From: Bin80 sp965219915
GTDB lineage: Bacteria > Bacteroidota > Rhodothermia > Rhodothermales > Bin80
Length of the DNA: 64,000 bases
NCBI GenBank assembly: GCA_965219915.1
Contig: OZ244794.1
Span: 3,224,001 to 3,288,000 of the forward strand
Direction of reading: 5' to 3'
In this document: piece after piece, positions 44,008 through 52,811 of the stretch
Numbering within the stretch: the first letter of the stretch is position 1
Layout of the letters: each line of letters starts with the position of its first letter
Made by a program: the position numbers and the translations under genes
The notes under the pieces: model-generated
The model's input: the letters and a program-made list of their open reading frames with translations, nothing else
Database searches by the model: none
What the model was told of the DNA's origin: nothing

Positions 44008-44486
44008 GGCCGTAGACCGGTGTGATCCCCTTTACCCGGTTACAGGACACCCCCGCATCGCCGACAATACTACATCAGCCGAGGCTTGTGGGTGAATCTC
44101 AGTGTGGCGTAGCCTCCCTTCAGAAGTATGCTCGATATTGATAGATTCAGCGAGCTGTGTCCTGACTGGAGCCGAAAGGCACCCGGTCAAATATGCGGTA
44201 AAGCAGTGATGATTCAAGTTACTACCCTTCGGAGGGACTTCAGATCATTTTGGCATCCACTGTACCGCTGATGCAGTTCCGGTTCAACCATTCACTCAAT
44301 TATTAACGGATCCCGCTGTATGTGATCCACCCCGTTGCAGTGAGATTAACCTTGCTCCTTCCGGCGAAACATTTAATGTCGCTAACGAAAAAAGTAAGTG
44401 ACGATGGACAGATGCGATCTCATACAGGACAATCAAGTTCTTTCGTACTTCGTACAACCCGCCACTGATAAACGATTGTATCTGCT
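44008..44486. other. 479-bp intergenic region, no gene supported
   Basis: Between ccmE and the DUF4159 gene. A 61-codon minus-strand frame (44032-44217) has no recognised domain. The short CCCGCCACTG at 44458-44467 resembles part of a B12 box but the rest of a cobalamin riboswitch is missing. A small hairpin (GCC-GAAA-GGC) is present near 44172. I cannot assign the promoter for the downstream genes. Confidence 0.45.
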
Positions 44487-45158
44487 GTGAAGAGATCACT
44501 GCTCTTTATCTGTCTGATGCTTGCCACTCCGTGCGTGGCGCAGGAGTATGCCCTGTCAATCGCACGTGTAAAATATAGCGGCGGAGGAGATTGGTACAGC
44601 GACGAACAGTCGCTACCTGAACTGCTTTCCTACGTCCGAAACGAAACGCTGGTAAATGTGAATCCCAGACCGGATATCGTCGAACTATCGACTGATCGGC
44701 TATTTACCTTCCCCTATCTGTACCTGACAGGACATGGAAACGCTGTGTTCACGGAACCGGAAATCAGTCGGCTTCGACAATACCTTGAGCACGGAGGTTT
44801 CCTGCACATTGACGACAACTATGGCCTGGACCTTGCCATCCGCCGTGAAATGGCCCGCGTATTCCCGGATCAGGAATTCGTAGAACTTCCGTTTGATCAC
44901 CCAATTTACCACGCGCACTTCTCATTCCCTAACGGTCTCCCAAAAATTCATGAACATGATGGCAAACCGCCTCAGGGATTTGGACTGTTTGACCAGCACG
45001 GACGTCTGTGTGTATTCTACAGTTACGAGAGTGATCTGGGAGATGGCTGGGAGCCGGAATCAGTGCACGATCTCCCGCTGGACGTCCGGGAACCTGCCCT
45101 GAAGATGGGGACGAATATCCTGGTGTACGCTCTAACGGGGACCAGTCCAAATAACTAA
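44487..45158 (+). CDS. exported DUF4159-domain protein
   Basis: A 223-residue protein with a signal peptide (KRSLLFICLMLATPCVAQ) and a DUF4159 domain of the glutamine-amidotransferase-like (flavodoxin-like) fold: LYLTGHGNAVFTEPE, LRQYLEHGGFLHIDDNYG and the terminal NILVYALTG. DUF4159 proteins often neighbour MoxR/VWA or membrane-protein operons; function unknown. The start is GTG, required to include the signal peptide. It lies 8 bp before glyA, which suggests cotranscription, although the two functions are not obviously linked. Confidence 0.88.
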   Translation: MKRSLLFICLMLATPCVAQEYALSIARVKYSGGGDWYSDEQSLPELLSYVRNETLVNVNPRPDIVELSTDRLFTFPYLYLTGHGNAVFTEPEISRLRQYLEHGGFLHIDDNYGLDLAIRREMARVFPDQEFVELPFDHPIYHAHFSFPNGLPKIHEHDGKPPQGFGLFDQHGRLCVFYSYESDLGDGWEPESVHDLPLDVREPALKMGTNILVYALTGTSPNN

Positions 45159-45166
45159 ATACTAAC

Positions 45167-46462
45167 ATGAATCATCTCGCGTCCCAGGATCCCAAAATCT
45201 TTGCCGCAATTGAACGTGAAGTAGATCGACAGAACAACGGTCTGGAGCTGATTGCCTCGGAAAACTTTGTATCCCGAAGCGTCATGCAGGCTATGGGCTC
45301 TGTGTTCACCAATAAGTATGCGGAAGGATTACCTGGACGACGGTACTACGGAGGCTGCGATTTCGCAGATACCGCGGAAGATTTGGCTCGTGAACGTGCC
45401 AAACGGCTCTTTAAGTGCGACTGGGTCAACGTTCAGCCACACTCCGGCGCATCCGCCAACGCAGCGGTGTACCTGAGTTGCTTGAATCCCGGGGATACAT
45501 TTCTCGGCCTGGATCTTGCTCATGGCGGTCATCTGACCCACGGAAGTCCTGTAAATTTCTCGGGAATATGGTTCAAGGCAACCTATTATGGTGTCGAACA
45601 GGATGGTCACATTGACATGAACCGCGTCCGGGAAAAAGCAAAAGCTACGCGCCCAAAGCTCATCTCAATTGGGGCTAGCGCGTACTCGCGTGACTTCGAC
45701 TATGAGGCCTTTCGTGATATTGCTAATGAAGTGGGGGCACTTCTGTGGATGGATATGGCCCACCCTGCCGGACTGATTGCTGCGGGACTGCTTAATGACC
45801 CGCTGCCATACGCTCACATCGTTACAACAACAACCCACAAAACGCTTCGCGGACCACGAGGCGGAATGATCCTTGTCGGACGTGATTTTGAAAATCCATT
45901 TGGGAAAGTCGCACGGAAAAGCGGCCGTGTCCGCAACATGAGCGAACTGCTGGATTCAGCTGTGTTCCCCGGTATGCAGGGGGGACCGCTCGTGCATGTG
46001 ATTGCAGCCAAGGCCGTCGCCTTTGAGGAAGCGCTTCAACCCGAATTTGAAGTATACTCGCGGCAGGTGCAACGCAATGCAGTTGCAATGGCAAACTCCT
46101 TTTTGTCGCGTGGCTACGATGTCGTAAGCGGCGGAACGGACAACCATCTTGTTCTAGTTGACCTGCGAAGCAAGAACACCACAGGCAAGGAAGCAGAGCG
46201 CGTATTGCAGGCTGCACACATCACGGTCAATAAAAACATGGTCCCCTTTGACGATAAAAGCCCCTTCGTTACCAGTGGGATTCGTCTCGGAACCGCCGCG
46301 GTCACCACGAGAGGTTTTCAAGAAGCAGATATAGAACACACGGTTGCGCTGATTGACCATGCGTTGGGCGCACCGAATGACGAATCGGTTCGTCATACAG
46401 TCAGGAAGGAGGTTCAGTCGCTTTGCACGGCTCACCCACTGTATGATTTCGTGATCGCCTAG
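45167..46462 (+). CDS. glyA: serine hydroxymethyltransferase
   Basis: PLP enzyme that interconverts serine and glycine while charging tetrahydrofolate with a one-carbon unit; 431 residues, full length. PLP is bound through Lys225 in VTTTTHKTLRGPRGG; other family blocks are LELIASENFVSR, NKYAEGLPGRRYYGG, QPHSGASANAAVY and GIRLGTAAVTTRG. Fold-type I transferases have no close relative with this combination, so the call is secure. It follows the DUF4159 gene by 8 bp; no hairpin terminator is evident after the stop. Confidence 0.97.
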   Translation: MNHLASQDPKIFAAIEREVDRQNNGLELIASENFVSRSVMQAMGSVFTNKYAEGLPGRRYYGGCDFADTAEDLARERAKRLFKCDWVNVQPHSGASANAAVYLSCLNPGDTFLGLDLAHGGHLTHGSPVNFSGIWFKATYYGVEQDGHIDMNRVREKAKATRPKLISIGASAYSRDFDYEAFRDIANEVGALLWMDMAHPAGLIAAGLLNDPLPYAHIVTTTTHKTLRGPRGGMILVGRDFENPFGKVARKSGRVRNMSELLDSAVFPGMQGGPLVHVIAAKAVAFEEALQPEFEVYSRQVQRNAVAMANSFLSRGYDVVSGGTDNHLVLVDLRSKNTTGKEAERVLQAAHITVNKNMVPFDDKSPFVTSGIRLGTAAVTTRGFQEADIEHTVALIDHALGAPNDESVRHTVRKEVQSLCTAHPLYDFVIA

Positions 46463-46600
46463 ATGACTGGCGTGTACATTCCTGATATATGACAGAACTA
46501 AGGTGCCCGGGAGTAGCGGTTAGCTCTACAAAACCCCACAATAATTCATGACTTATCTCAGATGACTACGAGCCCGGTCTTCGTTGCCGAGAAGTGTAAA

Positions 46601-46700
46601 ATCCGCCCTTTGAGCGGTTCAGACTTGACGCATCCTTGCGATTTCGTAGCTGAACCGAGCATCTTACGCTTGGTATACTCTGGGCGTGTTTTAGGCGGAT
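46601..46700 (+). promoter_or_regulatory. nested inverted repeats in the leader of the phosphoribosyltransferase gene
   Basis: Three nested complementary pairs precede the start at 46708: ATCCGCC/GGCGGAT (46601-46607 with 46694-46700), CGGTTCAG/CTGAACCG (46615-46622 with 46650-46657) and CGCA/TGCG (46629-46640). A TATACT box-like sequence lies at 46674-46679. The arrangement could be a structured 5' leader, or coincidence. Confidence 0.3.
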
Positions 46701-46707
46701 CTTACAG

Positions 46708-47316
46708 ATGACACAAGAAAAGGTAGATTATTGGCCCTATCTGCACCAATCTGGTCTGTCCCAAAAGATTTATGACAAGGCCTTGGTGTCGGGTAGTCGC
46801 GAAACACTTCTTGACCCGGAAGGCAGACTCGTTGAGTGGCTCCTTGATATGCGTCTCCCGCTCCTGGATGGCAAAATGTCCCGTGAGATTGGCAGACTGG
46901 TTGCCAACCGATTACGCATGGCAGGAATCAGACAAGTCGCCGGTTCCGGCATTGGTGCCAGCGCCATGGTCTGCGCAACAATTAATGCATCCGGCTCACC
47001 ACCCCTGCGGGGAGGACTGGTCAGAATTCAGCCCAAACCCTACGGACGCCGCCGCCTGATTGAAGGACCACTGGATCCCACGATTCCGGTAGTAATTCTT
47101 GACGATCTGCTCAACAGCGGAGGAACTGCCAAGCGTGTCCTCAAAGAGCTTAGAAGAGAGGGATTTACGGTTGAGGGATACCTGACCATCTTCGAGTTCG
47201 CATGGGGGGATGGCCGAACGGCACTTGAGCAAGAAGGGTTGTGGGTTGATGCGTTGATGGAATTAACCCTGGGTCAGGAAAATGCGGGAAGTTCCGATTC
47301 GGCTACACATGCCTAA
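46708..47316 (+). CDS. PyrE-like phosphoribosyltransferase
   Basis: A 202-residue type I phosphoribosyltransferase. The PRPP-binding motif is VVILDDLLNSGGTAKRVL (about 128-145), preceded by a substrate-contact region (GSGIGASAMVCATI) and a flexible-loop region (RIQPKPYGRRRLIEG). The layout is nearest to orotate phosphoribosyltransferases (PyrE), which make OMP from orotate and PRPP, but purine or regulatory PRTases of this size are possible. No other pyrimidine gene is nearby. The stop abuts tatC, whose proximal start is 5 bp downstream. Confidence 0.78.
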   Translation: MTQEKVDYWPYLHQSGLSQKIYDKALVSGSRETLLDPEGRLVEWLLDMRLPLLDGKMSREIGRLVANRLRMAGIRQVAGSGIGASAMVCATINASGSPPLRGGLVRIQPKPYGRRRLIEGPLDPTIPVVILDDLLNSGGTAKRVLKELRREGFTVEGYLTIFEFAWGDGRTALEQEGLWVDALMELTLGQENAGSSDSATHA

Positions 47317-47321
47317 GGAGA

Positions 47322-48221
47322 ATGGCTTTCGATTGGCGAAAAACTTTTAGGCGTATTCTCAAATCAGAAACGCCCGTTGGGGTCCAGGCAGCAAGTACGC
47401 AAACACTTGCCGAGCCACGCGATGAAACGTTGCCGGAAGGTGGCGAAATGTCCTTCCTTGACCATCTAGAGGATCTACGCTGGACAATTATAAGGGGAAT
47501 CAGTGGCGTAGTCATCATGACTATCGTCGCGGCAATATTCCATAATTGGGTGGTTGATGTAATCCTCATGGGCCCCGCAAAATCGGACTTCATCACATAC
47601 CAACTTCTGGGATTAGACTTCGAAGATTTAAATCTGCAAAACCGTACAGTGCCTGGCCAGTTCTTCGCACTCATGGGTATTGTTATGGCCGTAGGACTTG
47701 TAGCCGGTTCCCCCTTCCTCATTTACTCCATCTGGAAATTTATTGAGCCTGGTCTCTATCCAAGAGAAAAAGCCGGCATGCGATTCATTGCGGCCTTTGC
47801 AACTATCTTTTTTGTGATCGGCGTCCTGTTCGGCTACTTAGTGATCACGCCATTAGCATTGAATTTTTTCAACAACTTCAGTATTTCTGACACTATCCGG
47901 AACGACTTTGACATCACGCGTTATTTCAGCAGTGTGACCTGGTGGGCTTTTGGCGCGGGTATACTCTTTGAACTCCCTGTAATAATCTATTTTCTTGCAA
48001 AGCTGGGTCTTGCTACACCAGAGCGGCTGCGTGCCTTTCGCAAGTATGCGTTTCTGGGTGTGTTCGTGCTTGGTGCCCTCGTCACGCCGGCCGACCCTTT
48101 CTCCATGTTCGCAGCCGCCATACCGCTGTACCTGCTTTATGAAGGCTCAATACACGTGGCTACCTGGGTAGAGCGCAACCGAATTCGCGAACTGAATAAA
48201 GCTTTTGGAGATACGCCTTAA
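47322..48221 (+). CDS. tatC: TatC twin-arginine translocase subunit
   Basis: TatC recognises twin-arginine signals and starts export of folded proteins. Six membrane helices are visible; family blocks are MSFLDHLEDLRW (43-54), the signal-contacting region, FIEPGLYPREKAGMR, and ALVTPADPFSMFAAAIPLYLLYE near the C-terminus. The drawn ORF adds 42 residues before MSFLDHLEDL; TatC usually starts close to that motif, and the internal ATG at 47448 has a GGAAGG six or seven bases upstream, so the shorter start is a real alternative. TatA/B genes are not in the window. The 3' end overlaps the convergent NRAMP gene by 4 bp. Confidence 0.93.
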   Translation: MAFDWRKTFRRILKSETPVGVQAASTQTLAEPRDETLPEGGEMSFLDHLEDLRWTIIRGISGVVIMTIVAAIFHNWVVDVILMGPAKSDFITYQLLGLDFEDLNLQNRTVPGQFFALMGIVMAVGLVAGSPFLIYSIWKFIEPGLYPREKAGMRFIAAFATIFFVIGVLFGYLVITPLALNFFNNFSISDTIRNDFDITRYFSSVTWWAFGAGILFELPVIIYFLAKLGLATPERLRAFRKYAFLGVFVLGALVTPADPFSMFAAAIPLYLLYEGSIHVATWVERNRIRELNKAFGDTP

Positions 48222-49423
48222 CTCAGTTGCCCCCAAACCCAAATAAGCGTTCGACCACCAAGCCCGGCGCATATCAGTGTCACCAGGATTCCTAGCCCCA
48301 AGTACCAGTGCGGTAGCGCTACGGTTTTTTGTCTCACCGCCAGGAACAGCACAAACACGGCAATGAACGGCAAAAGTAATCCATTCGCCGCCTGGGCGGC
48401 AATAATAATTTCCAAAGGGTTCCGCCCAAATAGCGCAAACATCATTCCAGTTAGCAGAACAGATATCCAGACAACCCGAAACCCTGGATGCTTTGCATCG
48501 TCTGGCCATCCAAAAATTTCCCGTACGCCACAGGCCGCTGCCAAAGGGGCAGTCACTGCTGAGGTAATTCCGGCTGCAAACAGTCCCATCCCAAAAAGTA
48601 TCTCCGCAAAAGGCCCCGCAGCTGGACGAATCACCGGGGCAATGGCTGCTACGGATTCCACTGCTTCAACCTCCAGAGTTGCGCCGGCAAAAAGGATTGC
48701 CACAGAAATTATCCCCCCAAGCGGCAAAAAAATGGCCATTCCGGTAAGCTCACGCCGCCAGGCTAACTGGGGATCCTCGTGGGCCCAATACTTCTTGGCT
48801 GCACTTCCGTGCAAGAACAGATTATAGGTTACAACGGTGGTGCCTACCAGCGCAATTGTACGAACCAAACTGCCGTCAGGAATTCGAGGGATCATCAGCC
48901 CCTGCAGTGCAGCCTGCCAATCTACCGGTGCAAGAATCACCGTGACCAGAAACACTGCACTCATAAGTGCAACTAGCACTGCCAGCAGCTTTATTACGAT
49001 TTGCAGCTGCATCGAGAGCGCAGCCGCTGCAAACAGACCGATGAGCAAAACTAATACGCTTCGCGGAAGCAAGCCGCCTGTGAGACTGCTGACTCCAGCC
49101 ACAGCACCGGCGATATTACCCGTTTCGAATGCCGCAGTACCGGCCCAAAGTCCCAGAACTACCAATGCGCTCACTATCCACTGGATTGGTGACCGCTCGG
49201 TGTACACGCGCAGAGCTTCCCCCATGCCGAGCCTAGACCAAATCCCCGCTCCGGCCGTGAATGATTGTAGCACAAACGTGGCCCCGACAGAGAACAATAG
49301 TACCCAACCCAACGCATAGCCGAAGTCTATGCCCGCAGTGGCACAGGTTAAAACCGTACCGGGGCCTACGAAAGCAGCTACAGTCAGGGAAGAAGTCCCC
49401 AGTTTAAATCTGGACTGTTTCAC
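48218..49423 (-). CDS. NRAMP-like transporter lacking the usual metal-site motifs
   Basis: A 401-residue, roughly eleven-helix member of the NRAMP family. The first helix aligns with the family through GIDFGYALGWVLL, but the metal-binding DPGN is replaced by GPGT; helix 6 aligns through YNLFLHGSAAKKYW, but the MPHN metal motif is VTYN, so both the Asp and the Met ligands are lost. Such forms occur in a subclade of bacterial NRAMP relatives whose cargo is not the usual manganese or iron. The start is GTG. It lies 14 bp after korB on the same strand and may be cotranscribed with the ferredoxin oxidoreductase genes. Confidence 0.85.
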   Translation of the reverse strand: MKQSRFKLGTSSLTVAAFVGPGTVLTCATAGIDFGYALGWVLLFSVGATFVLQSFTAGAGIWSRLGMGEALRVYTERSPIQWIVSALVVLGLWAGTAAFETGNIAGAVAGVSSLTGGLLPRSVLVLLIGLFAAAALSMQLQIVIKLLAVLVALMSAVFLVTVILAPVDWQAALQGLMIPRIPDGSLVRTIALVGTTVVTYNLFLHGSAAKKYWAHEDPQLAWRRELTGMAIFLPLGGIISVAILFAGATLEVEAVESVAAIAPVIRPAAGPFAEILFGMGLFAAGITSAVTAPLAAACGVREIFGWPDDAKHPGFRVVWISVLLTGMMFALFGRNPLEIIIAAQAANGLLLPFIAVFVLFLAVRQKTVALPHWYLGLGILVTLICAGLGGRTLIWVWGQLS

Positions 49424-49437
49424 AGCACACTACGAGG

Positions 49438-50511
49438 CTACTGGATGGTCCAGGTATCAGCCGCGTACAGCAACGCATCTAGATCTCCCTGCCCCTGTCT
49501 CTCCGTGATTCCCGCAATCTGTTCCCACAGCAACTGTTCGTAAGTTGGGCGTTCTTCACAGTAAAATACCCCGAACGGTCTGGGCATATCCGGTCGCTGC
49601 GACATCCGGCTCACGATCCCGGCAAGCTCCAAAGATGTTTCGTCGTAAACAATGGCATCGTTCACCGAGAAATCCCCTCCTTCAATATCGAAAACACTTG
49701 TCTTGAATCCATCCAGCCTGACACCTTGTTTGCCATTCGCAAAAAGCATAGGCTTTCCGTGCTCCAGGTAAACCGTCCGATCAGCCTTAGTCGCTCTCTC
49801 GGTAAAGTCAAAAAAAGCGCCATCGTTGTAGATATTGCAGTTCTGATAGACCTCAACAAACGCGCTGCCTGGATGAGTGTGTGCACGCTTAAGCACCATG
49901 GTAAGGTGCTTCGTATCCCGGTCGGCAGTGCGCGCCACAAATGATGCCGAAGCGCCGAGCGTAAGCGAAATAGGGTTGAACGGGGGCGAAATTGAGCCAA
50001 ATGGACTACTCTTGGTTACCTTACCGATTTCACTTGTTGGACTGAACTGCCCCTTCGTAAGCCCATAGATCTGATTATTGAACAGTAGGAGCTGCAGGTT
50101 CACATTCCGACGCAGCAGGTGAATCAAGTGATTTCCTCCAATAGACAATGCATCTCCGTCTCCAGTTACCACCCAAACATCCAGGTCCGGCCTCGAAGCT
50201 TTGAGCCCCGTAGCAATCGTGGGGGCGCGTCCATGAATGGAATGCATCCCATACGTATTCATGTAATACGGAAACCGGCTTGAGCAGCCAATACCGCTCA
50301 CAAACACTACATTTTCCCGCTTCACTCCCAGCTGCGGCATTAACCGCTGCACACTCGCAAGAATTGCGTAGTCTCCACAACCCGGACACCACCGTACATC
50401 CTGATCACTTGCATACTCTTTGCGGCTTATCCGGGCCTTGGGTGGGCCCGCTCTACGCGGTCCACGACCTGGAGGTCGCACAGGTTTCCTGGAAGGAGGG
50501 AGCGTCGCCAT
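49438..50511 (-). CDS. korB: 2-oxoacid:ferredoxin oxidoreductase beta subunit
   Basis: The TPP-binding beta subunit of a 2-oxoacid (probably 2-oxoglutarate):ferredoxin oxidoreductase. [4Fe-4S] ligands are visible in WCPGCGDYAI and SGIGCSSRF plus the later Cys of YQNCNIYNDG; the TPP motif is VVTGDGDALSIGGNHLIHLL. A basic N-terminal tail (about 30 residues, rich in Pro-Arg) precedes the conserved core. Its start directly abuts the korA stop. In the TCA cycle this enzyme replaces 2-oxoglutarate dehydrogenase and reduces ferredoxin. Confidence 0.94.
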   Translation of the reverse strand: MATLPPSRKPVRPPGRGPRRAGPPKARISRKEYASDQDVRWCPGCGDYAILASVQRLMPQLGVKRENVVFVSGIGCSSRFPYYMNTYGMHSIHGRAPTIATGLKASRPDLDVWVVTGDGDALSIGGNHLIHLLRRNVNLQLLLFNNQIYGLTKGQFSPTSEIGKVTKSSPFGSISPPFNPISLTLGASASFVARTADRDTKHLTMVLKRAHTHPGSAFVEVYQNCNIYNDGAFFDFTERATKADRTVYLEHGKPMLFANGKQGVRLDGFKTSVFDIEGGDFSVNDAIVYDETSLELAGIVSRMSQRPDMPRPFGVFYCEERPTYEQLLWEQIAGITERQGQGDLDALLYAADTWTIQ

Positions 50512-52404
50512 TTAATTGATCTCTTCGCAATGGTTGATAGCAGCCTCAACAATTTCACTGGCCTTGAAAGGTTGCCCCTGAATTTTGTTAAGCGCGGCAA
50601 ACGGTAGTAGGAATCGGTCCCGGAGAATGCGAACAAGTTGTCCCTTATTCATTTCAGGCACCAAATAGCCATCAAAGCGGCCCAGAATAGCACCTAGATC
50701 TGACGGTAGCGGATTAATGTATCTCAACTGAACCGTACCTACTTTCAATCCACGGTTATGCAGTCGATCCACGGCGGTCTTGATTACTCCATCCGTTGAT
50801 CCCCAGCCAACTATGAGTAAATCTCCTTCCTCATGACCGTACACCTCTGTGGGTTCAATGAACTGTCCTACCCGCTCAACCTTGCTCGCCCGGAGATTCG
50901 TCATGAATTCGTGATTCTCTGGATCGTAAGAAACATCTCCTGTCTCGTGTTGCTTCTCCAGACCCCCCAAACGATGTTCTAGGCCTGGCGTCCCCGGCTT
51001 TGCCCAAGGCCGAGCCAGTGTACCTGGATCTCGCACGTAAGGAAGAAACACATCTTTACCGTCCACCTTCCGATTCGTCATTCCTGCGAAGTTGACATCA
51101 AAACCTCCGAGTTCGCTGGACGACGGAATACGCCAAGGCTCAGCACCGTTGGCTACATATCCGTCCGCTAACAAAATGACCGGCGTCATGTGGCGAATCG
51201 CGACCACACAGGCCTCATATGCCGCATAGAAACAGTCTCCCGGAGTTGAAGCCGAAAGTACTGGCAAGGGTGCCTCACCATTGCGGCCATACATGGCCTG
51301 AAGCAAGTCGCTTTGCTCAGTCTTGGTTGGCAACCCCGTTGAGGGCCCCCCACGTTGCACACCTATAATCACCACGGGCAACTCCATCATGACCGCAAGT
51401 CCGGTGCTTTCCGCTTTCAATGTCAACCCTGGACCACTTGTAGCGCAGACCCCCAGATTCCCTCCGAAGCTGGCCCCAATGGCTGCGCCAATAGCCGCGA
51501 TTTCATCTTCTGCCTGAAAAGTCTTTACGCCAAAATTTTTGTATCTGCTCAGATGATGGAGCAGATCCGAGGCAGGCGTGATTGGGTAGCTGCCATAGAA
51601 AAGGTCTAGGCCGCTCTTACTGCTGGCGGCAACCAATCCAAGAGCAAGGGCCTCCACTCCGCGAATCGCCCGATATGTACCAGGCGAAAGTCGTGCCGGA
51701 GCAACCTCATACTGCACAACAAAATCTTCAGTGGTTTCACCGAAATGGTATCCCTTCTTCAGTAGGTGGATATTCGCTTTCGCGAGCTCGGGTCGTTTGG
51801 AAAACTTCTTTGACAACCACTCTATCGCAGGCTTCAGTGGACGTGAGTAAAGCCAAAGTGTCAATCCCAGCGCAAACATATTCTTGCTACGATCGACAGC
51901 TTTCTTGTCGAGCCCAAAGCCCTTGAGTGCCTCCTCGGTCATCCGAGACAGCTCAACCTCAAAGACCCGATAGTCCTTCAAGACTCCCTCCTCCAGCGGA
52001 TTGCCTTCTTTATAGCCTGCCAGTCTTAAGCTGTGAGGTTTAAAGGCGTTCACGTTAACTATGATCGCCCCACCCCGTCGAACGCGCCCTAGATTGACCT
52101 TAAGCGCAGCCGGGTTCATGGCAACCAGTAAGTCAACTTCATCCCCCGGCGTCCGAACATTCACGGATCCGAAGTGCAGCTGGAAACCACTCACACCGTA
52201 AGTCGTGCCCGCAGGTGCACGGATTTCCGCCGGGAAATCTGGCAAGGTTGCCAGATCATTCTGGGCAAAGGCAGTTGCCAGCGTAAACTGAGACCCGGTT
52301 AACTGCATACCATCACCCGAATCTCCTGCAAAAAGCACGGTGACTTCGTTGAGTGACTCCACGGATTTCGTGGCAGCAACAGTACTTATGGGGAGGCTCT
52401 CCAT
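50512..52404 (-). CDS. korA: 2-oxoacid:ferredoxin oxidoreductase alpha subunit (gamma-alpha fusion)
   Basis: A 630-residue fused subunit. The N-terminal gamma domain shows VTVLFAGDSGDGMQLTGSQF (23-42), and the alpha (pyrimidine-binding) domain starts near GNQALALGLVAA-like GVEALALGLVAASSKSG and includes YPITPASDLLHHL, EDEIAAIGAAIGASFGG and TSGPGLTLKAE. The C-terminal domain ends near LPFAALNKIQGQPF. This domain order is typical of KorA in aerobic Bacteroidota and archaea. Together with KorB it oxidatively decarboxylates 2-oxoacids to acyl-CoA, reducing ferredoxin. The substrate (2-oxoglutarate versus pyruvate or branched-chain 2-oxoacids) cannot be fixed by eye. Confidence 0.93.
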   Translation of the reverse strand: MESLPISTVAATKSVESLNEVTVLFAGDSGDGMQLTGSQFTLATAFAQNDLATLPDFPAEIRAPAGTTYGVSGFQLHFGSVNVRTPGDEVDLLVAMNPAALKVNLGRVRRGGAIIVNVNAFKPHSLRLAGYKEGNPLEEGVLKDYRVFEVELSRMTEEALKGFGLDKKAVDRSKNMFALGLTLWLYSRPLKPAIEWLSKKFSKRPELAKANIHLLKKGYHFGETTEDFVVQYEVAPARLSPGTYRAIRGVEALALGLVAASSKSGLDLFYGSYPITPASDLLHHLSRYKNFGVKTFQAEDEIAAIGAAIGASFGGNLGVCATSGPGLTLKAESTGLAVMMELPVVIIGVQRGGPSTGLPTKTEQSDLLQAMYGRNGEAPLPVLSASTPGDCFYAAYEACVVAIRHMTPVILLADGYVANGAEPWRIPSSSELGGFDVNFAGMTNRKVDGKDVFLPYVRDPGTLARPWAKPGTPGLEHRLGGLEKQHETGDVSYDPENHEFMTNLRASKVERVGQFIEPTEVYGHEEGDLLIVGWGSTDGVIKTAVDRLHNRGLKVGTVQLRYINPLPSDLGAILGRFDGYLVPEMNKGQLVRILRDRFLLPFAALNKIQGQPFKASEIVEAAINHCEEIN

Positions 52405-52811
52405 GAGTTAGCTTGCAATATTCAGACTACGGCACAAAATATACCAATTCAATTCAACAGCTTGCTCTTCAGCATCTCGTGATATCCCTGTATCATGTCC
52501 TACTCATACAGCATTTATCCCCAAATATGCGTTTTCAGTAGTAATCTACCTGTACGACAAATCCCGTTCATGTTCTAAGCCAATCGTAACGTGGCCAAGT
52601 TCAGCACACGGCAACATCGAGAGATCAAGAAATTAGGAATTCGCAACAAGCAACCCTGGCAGGCCCGGTAAAAATCACTGCCGCAGAATACGCTGTATTC
52701 TGCAGACATTAGAGGATAACCACGAAAAGACCATTTTGTCCCACTTCGCAGGGCGAATATCTAAAGCAATCACACTCAACGACATCCGAATCACCCTGTA
52801 ACCACAACAAG
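52405..52811. other. 407-bp intergenic region upstream of korA
   Basis: It holds the korA promoter region and the end of the isomerase-like transcript. The only clear structure is the palindrome at 52683-52703. A 90-codon minus-strand frame (52709-52981) overlaps the isomerase gene and is not supported. Confidence 0.5.
52683..52703. promoter_or_regulatory. 21-bp palindrome GCAGAATAC-gct-GTATTCTGC
   Basis: A perfect 9-bp inverted repeat with a 3-base centre, 109 bp after the isomerase-like stop and 279 bp before the korA start. As RNA it would form a tight hairpin and could terminate the isomerase transcript (TTTTT follows nine bases later on the minus strand); as DNA it could be a dimeric operator. 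Confidence 0.45.

Noticed and set aside
44032..44217. 61-codon minus-strand frame in the ccmE-DUF4159 gap
   Set aside because: No domain or start-site support; likely a chance frame.
44458..44467. CCCGCCACTG resembling the B12 box of a cobalamin riboswitch
   Set aside because: The other conserved cobalamin-riboswitch elements are missing and the downstream genes are not B12-related.
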